Positions 17,556-25,647 of a DNA stretch of 37,957 nt are shown here, one piece after another. Both the position numbers and the translations under genes were made by a program. Below the pieces are notes generated by a model. That model was given only the letters and a program-made list of their open reading frames with translations. It made no database searches and was not told the origin of the DNA. This DNA is from Actinomycetales bacterium. GTDB lineage: Bacteria; Actinomycetota; Actinomycetes; Actinomycetales; Microbacteriaceae. Within the stretch, counting starts at the first letter, position 1. Every line of letters begins with the position of its first letter. The DNA lies in the NCBI GenBank assembly GCA_015655445.1, contig JAATFA010000098.1, positions 1 to 37,957 of the forward strand. Reading direction: 5' to 3'.

Positions 17556-18226
17556 TCGGGCTTTCCCGCCCACCAGCCGAGCGTGTGTCCGATGTGTCGC
17601 TCCATGATGCCCTCGGCCCGAGCCCTGTCGTGGGCGACCAGGGCATCGAGCAGATCGTGGTGCTCCCGGGCCGACTGATCGAGCTGGTCGGTGCGCAGCA
17701 TCGCCGTGAGACCCACCAGGCGGGTGCGCCCGCGCAGATCGCCGACCACCTCGACGAGGAGCTCATTGCCGAGCATCGCGGTCAGCCGCAGGTGAAAGCT
17801 CTGGTCCGCCTCGAGGTAGGCAGTCAGGTCGCCGCGCTCGGCGCCGTCGACGATCGCGTCCGCGAGGGCCCGGAGCTCGTCGACGGGCTCGTCGGGGAAG
17901 ACGGCGGCGAGCTGCCCCATGGCGGGAGGCTCGAGGAGCCGGCGGATCTCGGTGATCTCCTGCAGCTGCTTGTCGCTCACCTCCGTGACGCGGAACCCCT
18001 TGTTGCGCACGGGTTCCACGAAGCCGCGCTTCTCGAGGTTGAGCAGCGCCTCGCGCACGGGCGTGGCGGACACGTTGAACTGCGCCGCGAGCGTGGGCGA
18101 CGACACGAGCGCACCGGGGGGCATCTCTCCCGAGATGATCGCTGCGGCGAGCGCGTCCTCGACCCGTCCTCGCAGGCTCTCCTCACGCTCGAGCTGCTGG
18201 ATCCGACGGAGAACTGTCTCGCTCAC
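17552..18226 (-). CDS. GntR/FadR family transcriptional regulator
   Basis: A 224-residue regulator. An N-terminal winged helix-turn-helix (TLAAQFNVSATPVREALLNLEKRGFV) is followed by an FCD effector domain. The candidate metal ligands follow the family pattern: Asp and His in EADQSFHLRL, His in SAREHHDLL, and His in MERHIGHTLG. FCD regulators usually sense small organic acids or amino-acid-derived ligands. It is transcribed divergently from the dehydrogenase operon and co-transcribed with the racemase-family paralog. It is the best candidate for the protein binding the repeated palindromes in this island (inference). Confidence 0.9.
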   Translation of the reverse strand: MSETVLRRIQQLEREESLRGRVEDALAAAIISGEMPPGALVSSPTLAAQFNVSATPVREALLNLEKRGFVEPVRNKGFRVTEVSDKQLQEITEIRRLLEPPAMGQLAAVFPDEPVDELRALADAIVDGAERGDLTAYLEADQSFHLRLTAMLGNELLVEVVGDLRGRTRLVGLTAMLRTDQLDQSAREHHDLLDALVAHDRARAEGIMERHIGHTLGWWAGKPE

Positions 18227-18372
18227 GGCTCGCCTCTCATAGCAGGCGCCGGCTCATGCCGGGACGGAGCCCGACCGCGGTGACGCGGGCCGGATGCACG
18301 GCCTGCGCCCTGAATCGTATAACAGGTGACATTCCACCCGCCGCCACTACACACCCTCCTCACGCCGAGTGT
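18227..18372. promoter_or_regulatory. divergent promoter region between gntR and the dehydrogenase operon
   Basis: This AT-richer intergenic stretch contains, on the minus strand, TTATAC near 18316-18321 as a possible gntR -10. An imperfect relative of the island palindrome (GTCACCTGTTAT on the minus strand, about 9 of 12 matches) overlaps it at about 18319-18331. That would permit autoregulation, but the match is weak. Confidence 0.35.
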
Positions 18373-18384
18373 GTGACATATTAC
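18373..18384. promoter_or_regulatory. putative GntR operator upstream of the dehydrogenase operon
   Basis: GTGACATATTAC, a full match to GTRAYATRTYAC. It lies immediately upstream of a candidate -10 (TACGCT, 18388-18393) and 27 bp before ATG 18411, so occupancy would interfere with transcription of the dehydrogenase operon. Confidence 0.7.
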
Positions 18385-18410
18385 TGCTACGCTACAGCGC
18401 GGAGGTCCAT

Positions 18411-19598
18411 ATGCACAGCGACGTTCTCGTGGTCGGCGCGGGGATCGTGGGCGCCGCCTGCGCTCGCGCTCTCGCCGGGGCGGGCCTCGCCGTGACGTTG
18501 CTCGAGAAGGGCGGGACGGCATCCGGCACCAGCGCCAGCGGCGAGGGCAACGTGCTCGTCTCCGACAAGGGCCCGGGCCCGGAGCTCGACCTGGCGATCC
18601 ACGCCGCGCGACTCTGGCGCGAGACGGCGCCGCTGCTCGAGGACGAGCTGGGGCCCGCCTTCCCGTCGATCGAGTACGAACCGAAGGGCGGCATCGTCGT
18701 CGCGACTAGCGATGACGGCGCACTCGCACTGGTCACCTTCGCCGCGCAGCAGGCTCGACACGGCGTGCAGACGCAGCCGCTGACAGCCGACCAAGCGCTC
18801 GCCCTCGAACCCGACCTCGACCCTTCCCTGACCGCCGCCGTCCACTACCCGCAGGACGCCCAGGTGCAGCCGGTCGTCGCCACCGAGGCTCTGCTTGCCT
18901 CTGCGCGGCGCGCCGGTGCCGTCGTGCGCGCCGGCGAGGCAGTGACCGGGGCCGTCTCCGACCGCACCGGCCGACTCGTCGGTGTACGGACCACGCGCGG
19001 CGAGCATCACGCGGGCGCCGTCGTGCTGGCGGCCGGACCGTGGTCGGGCGAGGTGGGCGCGCTGCTCGGGGTGAGCGTGCCGATCCGCCCGCGCCGAGGC
19101 GTGCTGCTGGTCACCACGCCCATGCCTCGGCGGATCCGCCACAAGGTGTATGACGGCGACTACGTGGGCGCGACGCAGTCGAGCGACGCCGCGCTGCAGA
19201 CCTCTACGGTCGTGGAGTCCACCGCCTCCGGCACGGTGCTGATCGGCTCGAGCCGCGAGCAGACCGGGTTCGACGGCCGCCTGCGCGTGGAGGTCATGGT
19301 CGAGCTCGCCCGCAAGGCGCTCACGCTGTTCCCCTTCCTCGCCCGAGTGCCGGTCATGCGCAGCTACGGCGGCTTCCGCCCCTACGCCGCCGACCACCTG
19401 CCGCTCATCGGCCCCGACGAGCGCCTGCCGGGCCTCTGGCACGCTTCCGGGCACGAGGGCGCCGGCATCGGCCTCGCCCTGGCGACCGCCGAGCTCCTCG
19501 CGGCCGGCATCGCCGGCGCGCCCACGATGATCGATGGCGCCGCCTTCCTGCCCTCCCGGCCGGGCCTCGCCGCGCACCTCGCAGGGGCGGCCGTATGA
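18411..19598 (+). CDS. FAD-dependent oxidoreductase, D-amino-acid dehydrogenase subunit (HcnC/LhpB type)
   Basis: A 395-residue DAO-family flavoprotein. The dinucleotide-binding motif GAGIVGAA lies at residues 9-16, and the FAD C-terminal motif is near GLWHASGHEGAGIGLALATAELLAAG. GGAGG (18401-18405) sets ATG 18411. It overlaps the ferredoxin-like subunit gene by ATGA. The three overlapping genes match the HcnABC, opine oxidase and D-hydroxyproline dehydrogenase (LhpBEF) plan, in which this beta subunit oxidises the D-amino acid. With a hydroxyproline epimerase and a DapA-type deaminase downstream, cis-4-hydroxy-D-proline is the likely substrate. Confidence 0.88.
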   Translation: MHSDVLVVGAGIVGAACARALAGAGLAVTLLEKGGTASGTSASGEGNVLVSDKGPGPELDLAIHAARLWRETAPLLEDELGPAFPSIEYEPKGGIVVATSDDGALALVTFAAQQARHGVQTQPLTADQALALEPDLDPSLTAAVHYPQDAQVQPVVATEALLASARRAGAVVRAGEAVTGAVSDRTGRLVGVRTTRGEHHAGAVVLAAGPWSGEVGALLGVSVPIRPRRGVLLVTTPMPRRIRHKVYDGDYVGATQSSDAALQTSTVVESTASGTVLIGSSREQTGFDGRLRVEVMVELARKALTLFPFLARVPVMRSYGGFRPYAADHLPLIGPDERLPGLWHASGHEGAGIGLALATAELLAAGIAGAPTMIDGAAFLPSRPGLAAHLAGAAV

Positions 19599-19900
19599 CG
19601 CCCCGCATGCTGCCCGGAGACATCGATCCGGCCGAGCCCGCCATCCCCCCGACCGTGGCTGTGCAGGTGGACGGCTGCCGGGTCGAGGGCCTGCAGGGAC
19701 AGACGCTCGCCGGGATGCTGCTCGCTGCCGGCCGCGACTCGTGGCGCCGCACCCGACGCGGGCACGACCGCGGTGTCTTCTGCGGTATCGGAGTGTGCTT
19801 CGACTGCCTCGTGACCGTCAACGGAGTCCCCGACGTGCGAGCTTGTCAGCGGCGGGCGCACGACGGCGACATCGTGGAGCTGCAGGGCGGCGACGAGTGA
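19595..19900 (+). CDS. (2Fe-2S)-binding small subunit (HcnA/LhpF type)
   Basis: A 101-residue ferredoxin-like electron-transfer subunit. Four cysteines are placed as in plant-type [2Fe-2S] proteins: C63, C68 and C71 in FCGIGVCFDC, and C84 in RACQR. It starts at ATG 19595, overlapping the catalytic subunit stop by 4 bp, and its own stop overlaps the next gene (GTGA). Small subunits of this type carry electrons within HcnABC-like membrane-associated dehydrogenases. Confidence 0.9.
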   Translation: MTPRMLPGDIDPAEPAIPPTVAVQVDGCRVEGLQGQTLAGMLLAAGRDSWRRTRRGHDRGVFCGIGVCFDCLVTVNGVPDVRACQRRAHDGDIVELQGGDE

Positions 19901-21285
19901 CCCGCGTGCTCGTCATCGGCGCGGGGCCGGCGGGGCTCGCGGCCGCCGTCGCTGCCCGCGATCGTGGAGCGGAGGTCGTGCTCGTCGACGCGTCCGACGC
20001 CGAAGGAGGCCAGTTCTGGCGGCACCTTCCCGCGCAGCGCGCCGGCCGTCGCGAGTCGCGTCTGCACCACGGTTGGAGCCGCTTCACCGCGCTTCGGGAA
20101 CGGCTGCGCGCCGATCCCGGGTGCGAGATCCTCCTGGAGACCGGCGTGTGGGCGATCGAGCCCGGTGAGCGCCCCGTCGTCCACGTCCTCCGCGGGCCGG
20201 CCGACGGTGGGTCGCGGAGCCGCCGCGCGCTGACGGCCGACGCCGTCGTGATCGCCACGGGGGCCTACGATCGCACCCTCCCCTTCCCCGGCTGGCAGCT
20301 GCCCGGCGTGTACAGCGGGGGCGCCGCCCAGGCTCTCGCGAAGGGCGAGCGCGTCGCCGTCGGCCGCCGGGTCGTCGTGGCCGGCGCAGGTCCCTTCCTC
20401 CTGCCGGTCGCGGCGTCGCTGAGCGGAGTCGGCGCAGAGGTCGCGGGGGTGTTCGAGGCCTCCGGCTCGCGGGCGCTCGCGGCCGGATGGCTGCCGCGGC
20501 CGTGGGAGCTGACGCGAGTGCCGGGCAAGGCTGCGGAGCTCGCGGGGTATGCCGTCGGCCAGCTGCGCAGGCGCATCCCCTACCGCGTCGGCTGGGGCGT
20601 GATCGAGGCGCTCGGCGCCGCAAGGGTGGAGGCCATCACGGTCGCGCGGCTCGACGACGACTGGTGGCCGCGGCCCGGCACCGAGCGCACCCTCGAGGTC
20701 GACGCCGTGTGCGTGAGCCACGGGTTCACGCCGCGTCTGGAGCTCGCGCTGGCCGCCGGATGCGCGCTCGGCGCCGACCGCTTCGTCGCCGTCGACGCAG
20801 CCCAGGCGACCAGCGTCCCCGGGGTCTACGCGGCGGGCGAGCTGACGGGCATCGGGGGCGCCGACGCCGCCCTGTCCGAGGGCGCCATAGCAGGCCACTG
20901 CGCAGCCGGAGGTCATCCCGACGACCGTGCCGTCCGACGCGCCGTGTCGGCGCGCCGGACCGCCTCCCGCTTCGCCGCACGCCTGGAGCGAGCCCACGCC
21001 GTGCACTCCGGATGGACCTCCTGGCTCAGCGACGACACCATCGTGTGCCGCTGTGAGGAGGTGACCGCGGGCATGCTGCGCGAGGTGCGCGCCGCCACCC
21101 CCGACGCGGGCTTGCGCTCGCTGCGCCTCACGACCCGAGCCGGACTGGGGCCGTGCCAGGGGCGGATGTGCGGCCGAGCCGTCGAGGAGGTCCTCGGCAC
21201 CTCCGAGGCGTCCATGGACCGCCGCCCGATCGCACTGCCGGTGCGAGTCGGTGAGCTCGCCGATCGCGAAACCGACGAGACCTGA
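19897..21285 (+). CDS. FAD/NAD-binding oxidoreductase with BFD-like [2Fe-2S] domain (HcnB/LhpE type)
   Basis: A 462-residue alpha subunit of the heterotrimeric dehydrogenase. FAD motif GAGPAGLA is near the N-terminus (residues 8-15), a second dinucleotide fold is at VVVAGAGPFLLPVA, and the C-terminal BFD-like cluster uses C384, C386, C420 and C425 (CRCEE ... GPCQGRMCG). GTG 19897 overlaps the small-subunit stop. In LhpBEF and opine oxidases this subunit passes electrons onward, probably to the respiratory chain. The physiological acceptor is not evident from the sequence. Confidence 0.88.
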   Translation: MTRVLVIGAGPAGLAAAVAARDRGAEVVLVDASDAEGGQFWRHLPAQRAGRRESRLHHGWSRFTALRERLRADPGCEILLETGVWAIEPGERPVVHVLRGPADGGSRSRRALTADAVVIATGAYDRTLPFPGWQLPGVYSGGAAQALAKGERVAVGRRVVVAGAGPFLLPVAASLSGVGAEVAGVFEASGSRALAAGWLPRPWELTRVPGKAAELAGYAVGQLRRRIPYRVGWGVIEALGAARVEAITVARLDDDWWPRPGTERTLEVDAVCVSHGFTPRLELALAAGCALGADRFVAVDAAQATSVPGVYAAGELTGIGGADAALSEGAIAGHCAAGGHPDDRAVRRAVSARRTASRFAARLERAHAVHSGWTSWLSDDTIVCRCEEVTAGMLREVRAATPDAGLRSLRLTTRAGLGPCQGRMCGRAVEEVLGTSEASMDRRPIALPVRVGELADRETDET

Positions 21286-21319
21286 CCACTCCCACGACTC
21301 TCGAGATTGAGGAGAAGAG

Positions 21320-22264
21320 ATGCCCAAGAACACGATCGACCTCGGAGGGGTGGTCGTCGCGACGACCCTCGCGTTCAAGGAGGACCCCTCGGCCCCGGCA
21401 GGCCTCGCCGTCGACTACGACCGCTACGCCGAGCACGTCGACTGGCTCATGACCAACGGATGCCGCGGGATCGGACCGAACGGCTCGCTCGGCGAGTACT
21501 CCTCGCTCACGGACGAGGAGCGCCGCCGCGTCGTGCAGGTGGCGGTCGAGGCCGTCGGCGGCCGGGGCGTCGTCATCGCCGGCGTGCACGGCATCGGCTG
21601 GCATCAGTCGGTGCGATGGGCCGAGGCCGCGGCCGAGGACGGGGCGGACGCCGTGCTGCTGCTGCCGCCGACGATCTATCGTGCGAGCCGCGCGGAGGTG
21701 CTGGAGCACTACCGACGGGTGGATGCGGTCGGACTGCCGATCATGGCCTACAACAACCCGATCGACACGAAGGTCGACCTCACGCCCGACCTGCTCGCCG
21801 AGATGTCCGCGGAGCTCGACAACCTCGTGGCGGTCAAGGAGTTCTCCGGAGACGTGCGTCGCGTCATCGAGATCCACGACACCACGGACCTCGACGTGAT
21901 CGCGGGCGCCGACGACCTGCTCTTCGAGTCCCTGGTCGCCGGCGCGCGCGGCTGGTTCGCCGGATACCCCAACGCGTTCCCGCACGAGGCCGTCGAGCTG
22001 TACGAACTCGTCCAGCAGGGCGACGTCTCGGCGGCGCTGGAGCTCTACAGGGAGCTGGTCCCGGTGTTCCGCTGGGACTCGCGCACGGAGTTCGTGCAAG
22101 CCATCAAGCTGTCGATCGATCTGGCCGGCTGCAGCTATGGAGGGCCCACCCGGCCGCCGCGCGGACCGCTCAGCCCCGAGCACGAGGAGCTCGTTCGACG
22201 AGACACCGCTCGCGCGCTCGCGTTCCTCGCCTCGCGCACGCCCACGGTGGCTCAGCCCGCCTAG
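21320..22264 (+). CDS. DapA family aldolase/deaminase, probable 1-pyrroline-4-hydroxy-2-carboxylate deaminase
   Basis: A 314-residue (beta/alpha)8 barrel of the dihydrodipicolinate synthase family. The Schiff-base lysine is K173 (NLVAVKEFSG) and the conserved tyrosine Y144 lies in AYNNP. GNGSLGEY replaces the usual GTTGE stretch as GPNGSLGEYSSLT. AGGAG precedes ATG 21320. In hydroxyproline catabolism a DapA-family enzyme (LhpC) converts 1-pyrroline-4-hydroxy-2-carboxylate to alpha-ketoglutarate semialdehyde plus ammonia. Its position directly after the dehydrogenase and before an epimerase supports that role. Other DapA-family activities cannot be excluded by sequence. Confidence 0.85.
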   Translation: MPKNTIDLGGVVVATTLAFKEDPSAPAGLAVDYDRYAEHVDWLMTNGCRGIGPNGSLGEYSSLTDEERRRVVQVAVEAVGGRGVVIAGVHGIGWHQSVRWAEAAAEDGADAVLLLPPTIYRASRAEVLEHYRRVDAVGLPIMAYNNPIDTKVDLTPDLLAEMSAELDNLVAVKEFSGDVRRVIEIHDTTDLDVIAGADDLLFESLVAGARGWFAGYPNAFPHEAVELYELVQQGDVSAALELYRELVPVFRWDSRTEFVQAIKLSIDLAGCSYGGPTRPPRGPLSPEHEELVRRDTARALAFLASRTPTVAQPA

Positions 22265-22288
22265 GCTCGACCAGCGAGGAGGCACGCG

Positions 22289-23290
22289 ATGCGGTCGAGC
22301 AGGCTCTACACGGCCGTCGACTCCCACACCGAGGGGATGCCGACACGCGTCGTGACCGGGGGCATCGGCGTGATCCCCGGCGCGACCATGAACGAGCGAC
22401 GCCTCTATTTCATGGAGCACTTGGACCACATCCGCCTGCTGCTCATGAACGAGCCGCGCGGCCACGCGGCGATGAGCGGGGCGATCCTGCAGCCGCCGAC
22501 CCGCGACGACGCGGACTTTGGCGTCGTGTACATCGAGGTGTCGGGGTGCCTGCCCATGTGCGGGCACGGCACGATCGGAGTGGCGACCGTTCTCGTGGAG
22601 ACCGGGATGGTGGAGGTGGTCGAGCCGGTGACCACCATCCGGCTCGACACGCCCGCCGGTCTCGTGATCGCCCGCGTAGCGGTGAGCGACGGCCACGCCG
22701 ATGCCGTAACCATCGAGAACGTGCCCAGCTTCGTCGACCGTCTCGACGCCATCATCGAGGTGCCGGGGCTAGGCCCGGTGCACTACAGCCTCGCCTTCGG
22801 CGGCAACTACTACGCCATGGTCGACCTCGACGATGTGGGCCTGCCCTTTGACCGCGCACGCCAGCGCGACATCCTCGACGCCGGGCTGCGGATCATGGAT
22901 GCCATCAACACCCAGGCGCCGCCGCACCACCCCACCATCGCCGGCACCGACCACTGCCACCACGTGGAGTTCATCGCGCCGGGCTCCGACGCGACCCTCA
23001 GCCGACACGCGATGGCCATCCATCCGGGCTGGTTCGACCGGTCCCCTTGCGGCACGGGCACCTCAGCTCGGATGGCGGAGCTGTGGGCGCGCGGCGAGCT
23101 GCCGCTCGGCCGGGACTTCGTGAACGAGTCGTTCCTCGGCAGCCGCTTCGTGGGGCGCCTCATCGAGCAGACGGAGGTCGCGCGCATCCCGGCCGTGATC
23201 CCGACCATCACCGGGCGCGCCTGGGTGACCGGCATCGGCCAGTACATGCTCGACCCGAGCGACCCGTTCCCGACGGGCTTCGCGTTCTAG
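22289..23290 (+). CDS. 4-hydroxyproline 2-epimerase / proline racemase family
   Basis: A 333-residue enzyme with both catalytic cysteines: C91 in MCGHGT and C254 in DRSPCGTGTSARM. The full SPCGTGT loop makes this the canonical epimerase of the window, converting trans-4-hydroxy-L-proline to cis-4-hydroxy-D-proline, the substrate for the upstream dehydrogenase. AGGAGG precedes ATG 22289, 24 bp after the deaminase stop. The TAG stop lies within a CTAG tetranucleotide that is also the target duplication of the adjacent IS element. Proline racemase activity is an alternative that residue inspection cannot rule out. Confidence 0.87.
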   Translation: MRSSRLYTAVDSHTEGMPTRVVTGGIGVIPGATMNERRLYFMEHLDHIRLLLMNEPRGHAAMSGAILQPPTRDDADFGVVYIEVSGCLPMCGHGTIGVATVLVETGMVEVVEPVTTIRLDTPAGLVIARVAVSDGHADAVTIENVPSFVDRLDAIIEVPGLGPVHYSLAFGGNYYAMVDLDDVGLPFDRARQRDILDAGLRIMDAINTQAPPHHPTIAGTDHCHHVEFIAPGSDATLSRHAMAIHPGWFDRSPCGTGTSARMAELWARGELPLGRDFVNESFLGSRFVGRLIEQTEVARIPAVIPTITGRAWVTGIGQYMLDPSDPFPTGFAF

Positions 23291-23318
23291 GTGTGCTCGG
23301 TCAGATCGTTGGTGAGGT
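23291..23318 (+). repeat. left terminal inverted repeat of IS481-type element
   Basis: 28 bp beginning GTGTGCTCGGTCAGATCG. It pairs with the right end, with 23 of 28 positions identical. Confidence 0.8.
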
Positions 23319-24147
23319 TCGGCTGATCGGGGGCAGGTCTTCGCAGGCGGTGTGGGGCCGAGCGTAGTTGTAGTGGTGCAGTTAGGGCTCGCGGGCGTCG
23401 GTGCGGTGCTGGTTGGAGGTGAAGGGTTGCCGAGTAGGCCCAGCCTTCCTGGAGGGTTCGGTCGAAGCGTTCGGCGTTGCCGTCCTGCCAGGGCGAGGGC
23501 GGTCGGGTCAGGACGTGCTTCGCGCCGAGGGCGGTCAACGCGGCTTGGAAGTCGCCGGAGAGTCGGTAGTTCATCGCGTTGTCGGTCATGACTTCGCGGA
23601 CGGCAATGCCGTGGTTGGCGAAGAACGCAGCGGCCTCGAGCAGAAACGCCCGCGCAGCTCGACCCGGTCTCGTCGGGCAGCACACGGGCCAACGCGAGCC
23701 GGCAGTGGTCGTCGACGGCGACGTGGACGCGCTCCATGCCGAGCTTCGTCGATCGCACCCGGCCTCGGTTGTGGTCGAGATGCCGGTGGCCGGGTCGAGT
23801 TCGTGCAACGCCGGCAGACCGGCCCGGGCGATGATCCTCGAGGCGGTTGACGGGCTGACACCGACCCTGCCGGCGAGCTCGTCGAGGCCGAGTCGCTCGA
23901 CCCATCGCAGGTGCAGCAGCCGTGCGGCGACCGTCGCGGATGTCGTTGCCGGATGCGACCGGCGCCGCGACGAACGGTCGAGCAGTCCGGCCGCACCGAA
24001 CCGCCGGAACCGCCTCACCCAGCGATACGCACACTGCCGGGAGACGCCCAGCTCCGTCGCGACATGCGAAACCGGACGGCCCCAGAGCACCCGCTGGAGG
24101 AGTGTCAGCCGACCCGCTTCCGCGAGCGGCGCATTGCGGTGAACCAA
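23301..24147 (-). pseudogene. IS481 family transposase, degenerate
   Basis: It begins at TTG 24147 (VHRNAPLAEAGR), a typical IS481 start, then an HTH (VSHVATELGVSRQCAYRWVRRF) and DRSSRR. After LDPATG the frame shifts; VHVAVDDHCRLALARVLPDET, with the first catalytic Asp, is in another frame. The text then returns to the first frame for EVMTDNAMNYR and PSPWQDGNAERFDRTLQEGWAYS. The end is in a third frame (LHHYNYARPHTACEDLPPISRT), where a TAA at 23384-23382 interrupts it. The stretch usually containing RPGELVHVD is missing. It therefore has at least three frame changes, one nonsense codon and an internal deletion, and is non-functional on its own. Confidence 0.85.
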
Positions 24148-24212
24148 GAGAAGGCCTTCCTCTTCGAGTGACGTTAGACACCACTCAGAATGAAGGCCTT
24201 CTCCCTAGCTCC

Positions 24213-24240
24213 ACCCCACCAGCGATCTGACCGAGTGCAG
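24213..24240 (-). repeat. right terminal inverted repeat of IS481-type element
   Basis: Read on the minus strand from 24240: CTGCACTCGGTCAGATCG and onward. It pairs with the left repeat at 23291-23318 with 5 mismatches. Confidence 0.8.
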
Positions 24241-25647
24241 CTAGACCGGCGGGTTCCCGAGCTGCGCCGCGATCCACGCGGCCAGCGCATCCGCCTCGGT
24301 GGGCATGGCCACCGACAGGTTCTCGTGCCCCCCGGCCGTGACCAGCACGTCGTCCTCGCTGCGCACCCCGATGCCGCGCAGCTCCGGCGGCACGGTGAGG
24401 TCATGGGCATGGAAGTACAGGCCGGGCTCGATCGTCACGACCATGCCCTGCTCCAGCGCCGAGTCCGGGCGCAGCTCGTGCGCCGCCGCACCGCAGTCGT
24501 GCACGTCGAGGCCGAGGTGGTGCCCGATGCCGCACACCAGGTAACGACGGTGGTGCTGACCGGACTCGCTCATGGCCTCGTCGACGGAGACGGGCAGCAG
24601 ATCCCAGTCGTGCAGTCCGCGCGCGATCACCTCGCCCGCGGCCTCCAGCAGCTGCACGTGCGTGCTGCCGGGCGAGACCGCCTCCATCGCGGCCCGGTGG
24701 GCGGCGTGGACCAGCTCGTACACGGCGCGCTGGGGATCAGTGAACCGCCCGTCCACGGGAAAGGTGCGCGAGACGTCCGCAGTGTAGAGGCTGGTGTCCT
24801 CGACCCCGGCGTCCACGAGCAGGAGTTCGCCGGGCACGACGGCCCCATCCGCGCGATCCCAGTGCAGCGTCGCCGCATGCGATCCGCCCGCCACGATGGT
24901 GCCGTAGCCGGTGCGATTGCCGAGCAGCCGGGCGTGGCGGTCGAAGGTGCCCTGCAGCCAGCGCTCGCCGCTCAGGCCGCGATCGGCGAGGGCGACGGCG
25001 GTCGGCAGGTCCGCGGCGAGGGCTGCGAAGCCCCGCACGGTGGACTCGATCGCCTCGCGCAGGCGGGCGAGCTCCCAGTCGTCCTTGACGAGACGCAGCT
25101 CGGCGAGCGCGGTCACGAGCTCGCCGGAGGTCCCGGGCGCCCTGCCGCCGAGGAGCCGGGCCGGATCGGGCACGAGCTCGGAGAGCGGCAGAACCCGGAT
25201 GTCCAGCGCCTCCGCCCAGTCCGACAGGGCCGGCGCCGGGCCGACCCAGAGCTCGCTGCGGTTCACGTCGTCGATGAACCCGGGCTCGCCCGGCAAAATG
25301 GGCGTCGGCAGGTACAGCACGGCGTCGTGGCCCGCGCCGCTCGGCCTCAGCACCAGCACGGCATCCGGCGCGGTGCATCCGGTCAGCCAGACCAGGTCCG
25401 AGTCGGGCCGGAAGGGGAAGAGCTGGTCGCCGTTCCGGGGGAAGGCGCCGCCGGAGCGGACCTCCAGCGCGCGGCCCGGGAAGCGCTCGCTCAGCCGGGC
25501 GCGGTGGGCTGCGGTCGCCTCGCGTGCTCCCGGCACGACGCGCGGCGTCACCCGCACCCGGTCCCAGTCCCGTCCCATCGCGTCCGCGAAGCCCGCGATC
25601 GACGCGAGATCCGGCAGACCCCGCCCGGTGCGCGTGTCCGTCCTCAC
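24241..25647 (-). CDS. Xaa-Pro aminopeptidase (M24B family)
   Basis: A 468-residue cytoplasmic metallopeptidase that removes the N-terminal residue from peptides with proline in position 2. All five metal ligands of the pita-bread fold are present: D279, D291, H376 (GHHLGLDVHD), E407 (TIEPGLYF) and E431 (GVRSEDDVLVT). An N-terminal AMP_N domain spans about residues 40-180. The GTG at 25647 overlaps the stop of the upstream iminopeptidase gene (GTGA). Its TAG stop shares a CTAG with the IS element's target duplication. It would trim imino-acid-rich peptides imported by the nearby transporter. Confidence 0.93.
   Translation of the reverse strand: MRTDTRTGRGLPDLASIAGFADAMGRDWDRVRVTPRVVPGAREATAAHRARLSERFPGRALEVRSGGAFPRNGDQLFPFRPDSDLVWLTGCTAPDAVLVLRPSGAGHDAVLYLPTPILPGEPGFIDDVNRSELWVGPAPALSDWAEALDIRVLPLSELVPDPARLLGGRAPGTSGELVTALAELRLVKDDWELARLREAIESTVRGFAALAADLPTAVALADRGLSGERWLQGTFDRHARLLGNRTGYGTIVAGGSHAATLHWDRADGAVVPGELLLVDAGVEDTSLYTADVSRTFPVDGRFTDPQRAVYELVHAAHRAAMEAVSPGSTHVQLLEAAGEVIARGLHDWDLLPVSVDEAMSESGQHHRRYLVCGIGHHLGLDVHDCGAAAHELRPDSALEQGMVVTIEPGLYFHAHDLTVPPELRGIGVRSEDDVLVTAGGHENLSVAMPTEADALAAWIAAQLGNPPV

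Larger units (their letters stand above)
23287..24244 (-). mobile_element. decayed IS481-family insertion sequence with CTAG target duplication
   Basis: The element proper is 23291-24240 (950 bp), flanked by CTAG at 23287-23290 and 24241-24244. The ends are inverted repeats sharing CTCGGTCAGATCG and then TGGTG. A single degenerate transposase fills the interior. CTAG is the known preferred target of IS481-type elements. The insertion separates the epimerase gene from the convergent Xaa-Pro aminopeptidase gene without damaging either. Confidence 0.85.

Noticed and set aside
18319-18331. A fifth copy of the island palindrome near the gntR promoter
   Set aside because: Only about 9 of 12 positions match, including mismatches in both half-sites, so it is not counted with the four clear copies.
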